A DNA stretch of 42,390 bases. Origin: Novosphingobium sp. SG707. Lineage in GTDB: Bacteria; Pseudomonadota; Alphaproteobacteria; Sphingomonadales; Sphingomonadaceae. Position 1 is the first letter of the stretch; the number at the start of each line of letters is the position of its first letter. This document shows, piece by piece, positions 1 to 7,096 of this stretch. The stretch covers positions 1-42,390 of the forward strand of contig NZ_JAAZQL010000016.1 of NCBI RefSeq assembly GCF_012275515.1. Direction: 5' to 3'. The notes beneath the pieces were generated by a model. That model was not told the DNA's origin. It searched no databases and saw nothing but the letters and a program-made list of their open reading frames with translations. Position numbers and translations under genes: made by a program.

Positions 1-1352
1 TCAAAGCGACAGAAGGCGTTGCCGGTAAGTCCGGCCCGCTTCTTCGCCACAATGAGCTCAAGACGGCCTGTGGCGTCCTCTAAGGCGGTTTCCCATGCCA
101 GACGTTCGACGGTGCCCGGGTTGGGCTCTGCCTGCCTCAGATAATATTCCTGACGCAGCAGGAAGGCGACAATGTCGGCATCCTGCTCGATCTGGCCCGA
201 TCCGCGCAGGTCTGCCAGTTGTGGGCGCTTGTCGGGGCGCTTCTCGACCTCGCGCGAAAGCTGGGCCAGCGCCATGATGGCCACGCCGTGCCGTTTGGCG
301 ATGGCCTTGAGCATGCGAGACACCTCGGAAATGGCCTCATATTCGCTGCGGCCCCGGCTGTCGGGGTGGAGCAATTGCAGGTAGTCGACCACTACCAGAT
401 CGAGGCGTTGCCCCTTGGCGGCCAGCCGCCGGGCGAAACGGCGCACGCGCTGGTCGAGTTGGCCGATGCGCAACTGGGCCGGGTCGGTGATGTGCAGGGG
501 CAGGGATCGGGCTTGATATTCCACTTGCCCAAGGCGCCTGCGCTGCCAGTCCGACAGTTCGCGGGACCGTATCAGGTGATACGGCACGGCCTCTTTGCCG
601 TCGACGCCATAGGCCAGATCGCTGGCAAGCCGTTCGGCCAGATCCTCACCCGGCATTTCAAGGCTGACGAACAGCGCGCCATGGCCCCGCGCCGCCGCGC
701 CTGCGGCATAGCTGATGGCAAAGGCGGTTTTGCCCATGCCCGGCCGAGCCGCGATCACCACCAGTTGGCCCGGGCGCAGGGCTCCCAATGCCTCATCGGC
801 GGGCGGGATGGCCCCGCACAGCACGCCCGGCCCGCTCGTGGCGCTGTTTTCCCGCATGGCCGCCAGCGCTTCGTCTGCCGACATTTCGCGCGCCTCGCGG
901 CTTTCCTCCGGCAGAATAAGCGCTGCATCGGCATGGGCTACGATCTCGGGCAGGGGCTGGGCCAGATCCGCGCAGGCTCCGGCGGCGTCGATCAGTCCCG
1001 CCCGCAGCGCCCGGCGGCGCGACAGGTCGGCAATCTGCTCGATCAGTGTGCCGGTGGCGATCAGGGTATGACCGTCGCTGGCCAGCCGCATCAGGTAGGC
1101 CGTGCCGCCCAGCGCCTGCATCGCCGGATCATCCAAGAAATGGGGTTTGAGCGTGATGGGCGACACCGACCGGCCAAGCGCGCTTTCGCGGGTGATTGCT
1201 TCAAAGATCCGCCCGTGCAGCGGTTCGATGAAGTCGGGCCCGGTCAGGCGATCAGCGGCGGCCTCGATGGCGCCATTGTCCATCAGCAGCGTGCCCAGCA
1301 AGGCCGCTTCGGCCTCGATATTACCCAGCATGGGGGAGGGGGCTTCACTCAT
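1..1352 (-). CDS. dnaB: Replicative DNA helicase, DnaB family (3' end cut by window)
   Basis: Hexameric 5'-3' replicative helicase. The reading frame starts at ATG 1352 and is still open at base 1, after about 450 residues, so only the last few to about 20 residues are missing compared with DnaB (~470). The N-terminal domain (MLGNIEAEAALLGTLL...) matches the DnaB primase-interacting domain. Walker A is ARPGMGKTAFA, with Lys about 208. The DnaB motifs FVSLEM, VVVDYLQLL and LAQLSREVE with the following RP-LRGSGQIEQDAD stretch are all readable, and the C-terminus has the usual KKRAGLTG segment. It overlaps the preceding winged-helix gene by 8 bases, so the two are cotranscribed. Its place in an AlpA/HicAB/integrase element suggests the element's own helicase loader target or replicative helicase rather than the host copy; that is inference. 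A long plus-strand frame over it is only its shadow. Confidence 0.93.
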   Translation of the reverse strand, partial: MSEAPSPMLGNIEAEAALLGTLLMDNGAIEAAADRLTGPDFIEPLHGRIFEAITRESALGRSVSPITLKPHFLDDPAMQALGGTAYLMRLASDGHTLIATGTLIEQIADLSRRRALRAGLIDAAGACADLAQPLPEIVAHADAALILPEESREAREMSADEALAAMRENSATSGPGVLCGAIPPADEALGALRPGQLVVIAARPGMGKTAFAISYAAGAAARGHGALFVSLEMPGEDLAERLASDLAYGVDGKEAVPYHLIRSRELSDWQRRRLGQVEYQARSLPLHITDPAQLRIGQLDQRVRRFARRLAAKGQRLDLVVVDYLQLLHPDSRGRSEYEAISEVSRMLKAIAKRHGVAIMALAQLSREVEKRPDKRPQLADLRGSGQIEQDADIVAFLLRQEYYLRQAEPNPGTVERLAWETALEDATGRLELIVAKKRAGLTGNAFCRF

Positions 1353-1710
1353 TGTTGCGCCCTTCCATCTTTGCCGCGAGCGACTGCATCACATGTTCGG
1401 CGGCAACGCCAAAGGGCACCGCGTCCCGCCCGGGGCCATATTCCGGCAGGACCCAGACAATAGCCTGCCTGCCGGATGGATTGGTGCGTGTGTGGCCGGA
1501 ATCGACCACGGCGCGGGCGCTGACCAGTTCAGAGATGCGGGGTTGAATGCCCCAGCGGTCATGGCCGGAGGCGTCGACGACTTCGAGCGCAGTCATGCCA
1601 CGCTCGCCCGCCTCATGGATCAGGCGATAGGCAAGGGCGCGCAGGCGGCCAGCAACCGGATCGATGGCAGCATATGCTGCGCGGCTGGTGCGAGTGGGGC
1701 GATTACCCAT
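1345..1710 (-). CDS. Small winged-helix DNA-binding protein
   Basis: 121 residues. The start at ATG 1710 is set by GGAGG eight bases upstream; a longer frame to 1836 has no such site. Residues about 20-75 read as a winged helix: LRALAYRLIHEAGERG, then MTALEVVDASGH, then a recognition-helix-like RWGIQPRISELVSAR and a wing ending VDSGHTRTNPSGRQAIVWV. This resembles the MarR/phage-replication type wHTH modules found before helicases or primases in mobile elements. It overlaps the DnaB start by 8 bases and the upstream small gene by 8 bases, so translation is coupled. A role in replication initiation or autoregulation is inferred from position only. Confidence 0.7.
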   Translation of the reverse strand: MGNRPTRTSRAAYAAIDPVAGRLRALAYRLIHEAGERGMTALEVVDASGHDRWGIQPRISELVSARAVVDSGHTRTNPSGRQAIVWVLPEYGPGRDAVPFGVAAEHVMQSLAAKMEGRNNE

Positions 1711-1885
1711 GGTGCGCACCTCCGAAGGCCAGCGCAGCAACAAGGGCGGCGGTTTCGAAGGGGAGGGCGTGCCGGCTGGCAATGTGTTGCGCGCGGTAGG
1801 CGGAGAGGGTAAAGGTATCGCAGGAAATGCCGCCACAGCTATTCCGCGAAGCCTCGCCCCCTTGGTGCGGGGCTTTGCTTTTCAT
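1703..1885 (-). CDS. Small hypothetical protein in the DnaB operon
   Basis: 60 residues, no family recognised. Supported mainly by context: it starts 3 bases after the AlpA-like gene ends and its stop overlaps the start of the winged-helix gene. It contains the amphipathic stretch FTLSAYRAQHIASRH and an alanine-rich C-terminus ending GGAHHG. There is no signal peptide. It could be a spurious frame, but without it the operon would have an odd 178-base hole. Confidence 0.5.
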   Translation of the reverse strand: MKSKAPHQGGEASRNSCGGISCDTFTLSAYRAQHIASRHALPFETAALVAALAFGGAHHG

Positions 1886-1888
1886 GGT

Positions 1889-2098
1889 TCAGGCCGCCTG
1901 CTCGCTGGTGGAACGGATCAAGCGGCTGGCAACCCATGCATCCAGGTCGGAGCGGCGATAGCGAACCGGGCCGCGATTACCGGGGGTGAGTTTGGCGAAA
2001 ACCGGGCCAGCGCCAGTCAGGCGCATGCGCTCCAAGGTGGGCGTGGACAGGCTGAGATATTCGGCGGCGCCAGCGGTATCGAGAATTTCAGGGGTCAT
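1889..2098 (-). CDS. AlpA / excisionase-type helix-turn-helix protein
   Basis: 69 residues from ATG 2098, preceded by GGGAG at a good distance; a frame extending to 2173 lacks a ribosome binding site. The sequence LDTAGAAEYLSLSTPTLERMRLTG followed by GPVRYRRSDLDAWV is the classic MerR-like helix_turn_helix_17 / AlpA / Xis architecture: a HTH, then a basic wing reading R-Y-x-x-x-D-L-x-A-W. Proteins of this kind act as excisionases or as activators of integrase in P4-like elements. Here it lies in the same element as a P4-type integrase, which supports an excision or directionality role. The target site is not known. Confidence 0.8.
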   Translation of the reverse strand: MTPEILDTAGAAEYLSLSTPTLERMRLTGAGPVFAKLTPGNRGPVRYRRSDLDAWVASRLIRSTSEQAA

Positions 2099-2205
2099 AA
2101 TGCTATCTCCCGATGGTTGATAGCAGTCTGATCTACGCAGATTTTGCCCGTGCGCATCAAGATAGCGCGTCATAACTTCTCAGAAAAGTTGTGACGTAAT
2201 TGATT

Positions 2206-2895
2206 TTATGTGTTTTTTTCGAGAGATTTTATGGCCCAAATCAGCCGTTGCAGGACAACTTCTGGTTCCTCTTGCCAATGAAGACGCCAGCCGAGACGGG
2301 GAGCAAATTCGGGCACATCGCAAATCTTTTTGCGATATTTTTCAACGGTTGAGTAGGAGGCTTCCGACGCCTTGAGTTCTTCTCGATATGCCTCGTCCTT
2401 GGCGCAACGACGTTTTAATTCGTCTGCCGCCTCAACAACATAAGCCATTAGGCGCAACTTTTCGGTTCCGGACTTTCCGCCCTGCATATTCCCACAAGGG
2501 CGCAGGGCTTCGGCAGTTACTCCTCGCTCCAATTCTTGGAGTGCGATGGATAGGCCCTGCAAATCAGGAAGCGCCAAACAACCATTGAGAAAACGGACTT
2601 TGGCAATCCACGACTTTCGGGTCGCGGCCGGGTCCCCTGGATCGTCCGCTGTTAGTAATGGCGCTAACGCAGGTTGAAGGGCTTGCATTGTGTCCACTAT
2701 ACTCATGAATATGGCCTGTTGAGCGGCCTCGAGCGCTCGACCGCTGCCCGGCTGAGCGTCACGTGCCACTTTCACACAGCTGGCAATCATTGCTTCGTTG
2801 GAAGTTGACGCAGGCACCGCCTGTGCTCGTCTACGTTCGCGTCTCGCAGATTGTGGAGATGGCTGGGCGTCATCAATGTTGCGCTCATGTACCAT
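2206..2895 (-). CDS. Hypothetical protein, 229 residues
   Basis: No family recognised. ATG 2895 is chosen because GGAGG lies 5 bases before it (GGGAGGCGGGTATG); an upstream in-frame start at 2919 lacks this. The N-terminal ~40 residues are basic and low complexity (SARRERRRAQ). The middle is helical. Residues about 150-229 are charged and contain a possible HTH-like stretch (ASEASYSTVEKYRKKICDVPEF), followed by tryptophan-rich W-R-L-H-W. It is soluble, with no signal or membrane segment. GC and codon use are somewhat lower than in the DnaB operon. It is separated from the AlpA-like gene by about 107 bases and may be its own transcript. Confidence 0.65.
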   Translation of the reverse strand: MVHERNIDDAQPSPQSARRERRRAQAVPASTSNEAMIASCVKVARDAQPGSGRALEAAQQAIFMSIVDTMQALQPALAPLLTADDPGDPAATRKSWIAKVRFLNGCLALPDLQGLSIALQELERGVTAEALRPCGNMQGGKSGTEKLRLMAYVVEAADELKRRCAKDEAYREELKASEASYSTVEKYRKKICDVPEFAPRLGWRLHWQEEPEVVLQRLIWAIKSLEKNT

Positions 2896-3012
2896 ACCCG
2901 CCTCCCTCGCGACTCCCAAAGTGATGGCGGGGAAGCGCGTGGGATGCGCGCTTGTCGGATGGCCGTCCTATCCCCGTCAACGATGTAAGTGCTCCGTTCC
3001 TACTTATCCAGA

Positions 3013-4737
3013 TCAGGCCGCCATGCGGTGTTCGCAGTTGGCCGTAATGTCACCGATCAATCGCCGCAGATCGCCCATCACGTGGGTGAAGGCATTCAAT
3101 TCCTCGCCGTGTTGATGGGCAAGTTCCATCTTTTCCAGCACGTGCGACAAATCAGGAGCTGGAATGGCAAACAGCTTTTCCAGCGCCGCGTAAAACACAT
3201 CTCCAGCTGCATCGGCAGCTTTTTCGGCGGCCGTAAGGTCTACCTCGGCAGCGGCGGCAAAACCTGTATTCGGCAGGGGTAAATCTGGACGAATCGCCGC
3301 GCTCTCTGGCGGCCTGCCCAATGCAAGTACGATCTGGCGGATCAAGCGACATGCGGTGGTCTGTCCATCATTGAGGCCTTCAAGATCGCCTCCAATGATC
3401 GACAAAACCGCCCGGGCCTTGATCGGGGCATTCTCTTGCGTTGTCGGAAGAGCCTCAATTTCGCGCCATACGCGCATCGACCATTGCTCCCAGCGGTCGG
3501 TTTCGCTGGCCGGAAAGCCCTCGGTATCGACTTGCTGTGCCAGAGCATCAACGGCGTCGAGCTCGGCGAAATAAGCACAGGGGCTCGCCGCCTTGCCGAA
3601 CAACCGATCAAGTTCCGCCAAGATCATGTCAAGAACCTCAGGCGCGATGACAAAGTCCTCGCTCAGCCGCCTTTGCAAACTGAGCTTCCATCGAAGGGCA
3701 TCCAGATCGGGGGCAGGCATGTCCATCAGTGCGCGTTCTAGGTCGATTCGCACCCCCTGCAATCGCTCTATTTCTCTGTTCACATCATGGGGCACATATT
3801 CGTTGGGAAATTTCGCCATCAGCGCCCGGCGCTTTTCACCAGTCTCATGCGTGTGCCCGTGGATACCTACCATCTCTTCAAATTCGTCCTGGCGCTTTTG
3901 GGCAGGGCTCCAGACGTCGGCATCATAGGTATCCTCGGCTGCCTTTGCTGTTTGGTAAGCCTTGAAGAGTTGATCCCAGCCGTTCCGTTCGGTTTCATCC
4001 GCTGCGCTGTTGTCAGCCAAATCCGGCTTTGTGCAGGATGCTGCCGACAATGCGGGTTTCGCCAGGCTGTCCAGATCCGCCTGGAATGCTTGGAGCCACT
4101 CTTCCGGGCGCCCCCATGTTTTCCAATGCTTTTGAGACAGGCCAATTTTATAAGACAACGCCTCAAGTGAGGGCGCGCGGACATTTTCTATAAGGTGGTC
4201 CAACGCATCGCAGCAAGCGTCCCGAGCAGCATCTGAAAGTGGATTGCTTTCGCGAAGGGCGTTCGAACATGCCTGCGCGGCCTCATATTCGGCGAGCGCG
4301 CTATCCCAATCCTTGGGGCGCTGCGTGGCCAGAACTGGTGCGAATGCGTGCGTCATGTCCATGTTTTGCGATCCCTCTGACTCTTGATCGAGGGTTTGCC
4401 CGCTCGATGGAACGGCATTGCCAGCCGGTTCGCTAAGCTTCTCCAAAGGGATAGCGTTCAAATCAGGTTGCTGTGTCTTTTCTTGTGAAGTGGGCGAAAG
4501 GCCAGCCCGCGCCCGAATATGTGTAACCACTGCGGCGCGCTGCTGATCGGTCAATTCGCGCAGCATGGCATGTGCGGGACTCTGTCCCGGTGCAACGTCT
4601 TCGCATGCGAGGCAGAAACTCGTCTGGCTCTTTGTGGCCAGATAGTTGCCGCCCACTGATTCAAAACGGGACAGCCAAACGGCAACGTCGAAGGTAGCCG
4701 CAGGCGCGGCAGGCGTGTTAGGGGCATTGTCAGCCAT
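3013..4737 (-). CDS. Large hypothetical protein with repeated helical units
   Basis: 574 residues from ATG 4737, with AAGGAG eight bases upstream. The N-terminus (about 15-80) has WLSRFESVGG and a cysteine pair FCLACED. The rest is helical and contains at least three related units, each ending in a P-A-P-D-L/APSL followed by a helix: RAPSLEALSYKIGL (about 185-200), MPAPDLDALRWKLSL (about 340-355) and IPAPDLSHVLEKMEL (about 530-545). Proteins with such repeats occur in alphaproteobacterial islands and prophages, but I know no function. It has no signal peptide and no catalytic motif that I can see. It is transcribed toward the 229-residue gene, with a 117-base gap. Confidence 0.75.
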   Translation of the reverse strand: MADNAPNTPAAPAATFDVAVWLSRFESVGGNYLATKSQTSFCLACEDVAPGQSPAHAMLRELTDQQRAAVVTHIRARAGLSPTSQEKTQQPDLNAIPLEKLSEPAGNAVPSSGQTLDQESEGSQNMDMTHAFAPVLATQRPKDWDSALAEYEAAQACSNALRESNPLSDAARDACCDALDHLIENVRAPSLEALSYKIGLSQKHWKTWGRPEEWLQAFQADLDSLAKPALSAASCTKPDLADNSAADETERNGWDQLFKAYQTAKAAEDTYDADVWSPAQKRQDEFEEMVGIHGHTHETGEKRRALMAKFPNEYVPHDVNREIERLQGVRIDLERALMDMPAPDLDALRWKLSLQRRLSEDFVIAPEVLDMILAELDRLFGKAASPCAYFAELDAVDALAQQVDTEGFPASETDRWEQWSMRVWREIEALPTTQENAPIKARAVLSIIGGDLEGLNDGQTTACRLIRQIVLALGRPPESAAIRPDLPLPNTGFAAAAEVDLTAAEKAADAAGDVFYAALEKLFAIPAPDLSHVLEKMELAHQHGEELNAFTHVMGDLRRLIGDITANCEHRMAA

Positions 4738-4823
4738 GGTATCGACTCCTTGTAAGTCGGTTTGTGGTCAGGGCCGGTCGGGAAGGCTCAATTTCCCGAC
4801 TGGCCCGTTTTATCGCGCGCTGC

Positions 4824-5216
4824 CTAATGCAACCCGCGAATCTCGTTCCGCGCGGCCTCGACGATGAAGGCGCTGCGGGTCAGTTTGCGCATGCTGGCGG
4901 CTGTGTCGATGGCCTCCAGAATGCCCTTGTCCAGTGACAGGTTCACGCGCACGGATCGCCCGGCGCTGGTCAGCAGGGGCACGGCCAGCAGAAAGGCCCC
5001 GGCTGCCAATTCCTCCGCAACTTCGGTGGTGATGGCATCGAGGGCGCGCGGTTCCACCATCGGCTCATCCTCGAACCACAGTTCCAGCGCCTCGCAGGCA
5101 TTGGGCAACACATCCGCCAGATCATCCGCCGCCGAAAAACAGCCCGGCAGATCGGGGAAGGTGACGCCATAGGCGCTGTCTGCGTCCTTATGCACCAGTG
5201 CGAAAAAGGTCTTCAT
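4824..5216 (-). CDS. hicB: HicB-family antitoxin
   Basis: 130 residues from ATG 5216 (MKTFFALVHKD); upstream in-frame starts lie inside or next to hicA. The N-terminal half is the HicB partial RNase H-like fold, with the typical YGVTFPDLPGCFSAADD motif. The C-terminus VRVNLSLDKGILEAIDTAASMRKLTRSAFIVEAA is a ribbon-helix-helix DNA-binding domain used for autoregulation. It follows hicA by about 24 bases on the same strand, the common toxin-first order. It neutralises HicA and probably represses the operon by binding the palindrome near the hicA promoter. Confidence 0.92.
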   Translation of the reverse strand: MKTFFALVHKDADSAYGVTFPDLPGCFSAADDLADVLPNACEALELWFEDEPMVEPRALDAITTEVAEELAAGAFLLAVPLLTSAGRSVRVNLSLDKGILEAIDTAASMRKLTRSAFIVEAARNEIRGLH

Positions 5217-5239
5217 GCTTCCTGCCTTTCCGGCTGGCA

Positions 5240-5422
5240 TCACAGCCACCCGGCGAATTTTGCGATGTTGCGGGCCGTGCCCAAAGGCAAATCCCGCTTG
5301 GGGTGGGGAACGATGATGATCCTATCGTCCTTGCGAAACTTGTGATGCGATCCGCGTGTGGAAACCAGTTCCCAGCCTTCGCTTTCAAGCCTCCGGATGA
5401 TCCGTCTGCTGTCTCGTTCCAT
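5240..5422 (-). CDS. hicA: HicA-family mRNA interferase toxin
   Basis: 60 residues from ATG 5422. The double-stranded RNA-binding-like HicA fold is clear: RRLESEGWELVSTRGSHHKF, with the catalytic histidine in GSHHKF, then the strand IIIVPHPKRDLPLGTARNIAK. HicA cleaves mRNA in a ribosome-independent way; HicB blocks it. A longer frame to 5458 would add 12 residues without family similarity. There is no Shine-Dalgarno before ATG 5422, and a good -10/-35 pair ends only 7 bases before it, so the message may be leaderless. This pair probably stabilises the integrated element (inference). Confidence 0.92.
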   Translation of the reverse strand: MERDSRRIIRRLESEGWELVSTRGSHHKFRKDDRIIIVPHPKRDLPLGTARNIAKFAGWL

Positions 5423-5424
5423 GA

Positions 5425-5458
5425 GTAGTATTCTACATGCTAGAGGGATGGAGGGCAA
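5425..5458 (-). promoter_or_regulatory. Putative hicAB promoter with overlapping palindrome
   Basis: Reading the minus strand: -35 TTGCCC (5458-5453), a 17-base spacer and -10 TAGAAT (5435-5430). The palindrome GTAG-TATT-CTAC (5425-5436) covers the -10 and is a natural place for HicB to bind. The predicted start of transcription falls on or next to the hicA ATG, which fits leaderless translation. Confidence 0.45.
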
Positions 5459-5476
5459 GAAATGTTGTGTAAAAAA

Positions 5477-6883
5477 CTACACACTCCCTGCCGATTGCTT
5501 GGCATTGCGGATGGGCACGACGTTGGTTTTCTCGGCTGGCGTCACGATGGCTTGGACATGGCGCGCCCATGCTTCCAGCGCGGTTCGCTTCTCTTCGGCC
5601 CAATCGTGACGCTGATAGATACCCGCCACGCCCGCCTTGGCGCCCGACACGTGGTTCAGCACCGCCTCGGTCACTTCAAAGCGCACGCCAAGCCGCTGGA
5701 AGCCCGTGGCAAGGGTGCGGCGAAGGTCATGGATGCGCCATGCCGGGATTGCGCCGCCATCCTCTTTTCGTGCCTCCGCGACGGCCGTATCCAGCGCGTT
5801 CTTCGCCTTGGTGATGCCGCTAATCGGTGTGCGGCCGGTGGTGGTCAGCACCGGGCCGGATTTGGGCCAGCGCTTGGGGTCTGGTTCCTGTGTGGTGGCC
5901 TTGGCCTTCTCGGCTTTGGCATCGGCCTTCATCTGTGCTGCCATTGCCAGCCGGTCCAGTTCTTCCACGACATGAGACGTGAGGGGCACGAGGTGGGCCA
6001 CGCCGTTCTTGGCCCGGTCGGCGGGGATGATCCATGTAGCGGAGGCCCGATCCAGTTCCGACCACGCGATACCAGCAACTTCGCTCCGGCGCTGGCCGGT
6101 CAGCATCAGCAGGCGGAAGAATTGCCCAAAGGGATCTGACAGTGTGCTGCTGGCGTTCCAGATCGCTGTAAGTTCGGTATCGGCCAGAACACGATCGCGC
6201 GCTTTGGGAGCCTCGGGCTTGGCCATCGCCAGCAGCGGGTTTTCATCAATGTCGCCGCGCTTAAGCGCCCAGCTGAAGAAGATTGAGGCATAGGCGAACA
6301 CGGCGCGTCGCATCCCACGTTTCTTGGTAGGGATGCCATCGAGGATCGGTTGCAGGTCGGCGCGAGCGATATGGGGCAGGGGCCTGCCGGTCAACTTAGG
6401 CAGCAGGTAGCCGTTTACCACGAGGCGCGCCATCGCAACACTGGACGGGCGGCGGCCCTTTTCATTCTCGTACCAATCGAGAAAGGTCGGAGCCAGCCGT
6501 TCAAAAGCCAGTTCACCTTCAAGGCGGGCCTTCTCCGCAGCTTCACGCTTGGCGTTGTCCTGGGCGGTTATGGCGTCCAGTTCTGACTGGCGCGGGTCAA
6601 TGCCCTGCTCGACCATGGCTGCCAACTCCTTGGCCCTCGTGCGGGCTTGATCGGGCGTTAGCGGGCCATGCTTGCCGATGGTGTATTTGCGCGGAGCGGT
6701 CTTGTCGGCCAAGCCAGCACGCGCAAGGCGGTACTGAAAGATATAGACCTTGCTTCCGGCTGGCGTGACCTTGAGGCCAAATCCCTTGATGGTTTCCTTT
6801 CCGCCATCATCCCAGATCACATACTCGGCAGGGCCGGGCTTGGCGGCATCCACGGTGCGCTTGGTGATCGGTGCCTTCGCCAT
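5477..6883 (-). CDS. int: P4-type tyrosine recombinase (integrase of left element)
   Basis: 468 residues. The N-terminal DUF4102 arm-binding domain (ITKRTVDAAKPGPAEYVIWDD...KGFGLKVTPAGSKVY) is typical of P4-like integrases. It is followed by a SAM-like core-binding domain (about 125-210) and the catalytic domain with Arg in LTGQRRSEVAGI, His-x-x-Arg in HDLRRTLATGFQRLG, a His in LNHVSG and the nucleophile Tyr in GIYQRHDW. All expected catalytic residues are present, so it should be active. Integrases of this family normally recombine into tRNA 3' ends, and one such end lies 150 bases upstream of this gene (7033-7078). The length is slightly above the family norm because of a charged insert (KADAKAEKAKATTQEPDP) in the catalytic domain. 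Confidence 0.95.
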   Translation of the reverse strand: MAKAPITKRTVDAAKPGPAEYVIWDDGGKETIKGFGLKVTPAGSKVYIFQYRLARAGLADKTAPRKYTIGKHGPLTPDQARTRAKELAAMVEQGIDPRQSELDAITAQDNAKREAAEKARLEGELAFERLAPTFLDWYENEKGRRPSSVAMARLVVNGYLLPKLTGRPLPHIARADLQPILDGIPTKKRGMRRAVFAYASIFFSWALKRGDIDENPLLAMAKPEAPKARDRVLADTELTAIWNASSTLSDPFGQFFRLLMLTGQRRSEVAGIAWSELDRASATWIIPADRAKNGVAHLVPLTSHVVEELDRLAMAAQMKADAKAEKAKATTQEPDPKRWPKSGPVLTTTGRTPISGITKAKNALDTAVAEARKEDGGAIPAWRIHDLRRTLATGFQRLGVRFEVTEAVLNHVSGAKAGVAGIYQRHDWAEEKRTALEAWARHVQAIVTPAEKTNVVPIRNAKQSAGSV

Positions 6884-6885
6884 AT

Positions 6886-6978
6886 TCTGATGCTCGCTTT
6901 AGCCTCAGGCATCAGATAGGCATCAGATTTGATAAAAGCAAGGATGATTTGTGATAGCTAGGGATTACTATAATCCCT
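6886..6978. promoter_or_regulatory. Integrase upstream region: GCATCAGA sites and a 19-bp palindrome
   Basis: Two direct copies of GGCATCAGAT (6908-6917 and 6919-6928, 11-bp period) and one inverted GCATCAGA core (6886-6893) lie directly upstream of the integrase start. A perfect inverted repeat AGGGATTA-CTA-TAATCCCT sits at 6960-6978. Spaced, oriented repeats between an integrase and its attachment site are what arm-type integrase or excisionase sites look like; an autoregulatory operator is the alternative. Confidence 0.45.
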
Positions 6979-7032
6979 AATTTGCTTAAGTTACGGTTAG
7001 GGTTCCCTCGGCTTTTGGTCAAATCAACACTA

Positions 7033-7078
7033 ACTTTTAATCAGTAGGTCGCTGGTTCGAATCCAGCTGGGCTCACCA
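7033..7078 (+). other. tRNA-Lys(TTT) 3' fragment: attachment-site scar
   Basis: The sequence ACTTTTAATCAG (anticodon TTT with the 3' side of its stem), then the variable loop, a perfect T arm (CTGGTTCGAATCCAG) and the acceptor 3' strand TGGGCTCA plus CCA reads as the 3' 46 bases of a bacterial tRNA-Lys(TTT). The 5' half is absent: upstream bases cannot form the D arm or acceptor 5' strand. It is therefore not a functional tRNA but the displaced 3' segment left by integration. It lies between two integrase genes, 150 bases upstream of one and 19 bases beyond the stop of the other. Confidence 0.85.
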
Positions 7079-7096
7079 AAGTACATGTGAAATCCT

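Noticed and set aside
219..1463. Long plus-strand frame (414 codons) over the left end
   Set aside because: It is the antisense shadow of the DnaB gene; the minus strand shows all DnaB motifs and this frame shows no family pattern.
5467..5483. TGTGTA-N6-TACACA inverted repeat as a terminator for the integrase
   Set aside because: The stem is 6 bp of A/T-rich sequence overlapping the integrase stop; it is equally likely to be an operator upstream of hicAB, so it is not annotated.
7033..7078. Functional tRNA-Lys gene
   Set aside because: Only the 3' part from the anticodon stem-loop to CCA is present; D arm and acceptor 5' strand are missing.
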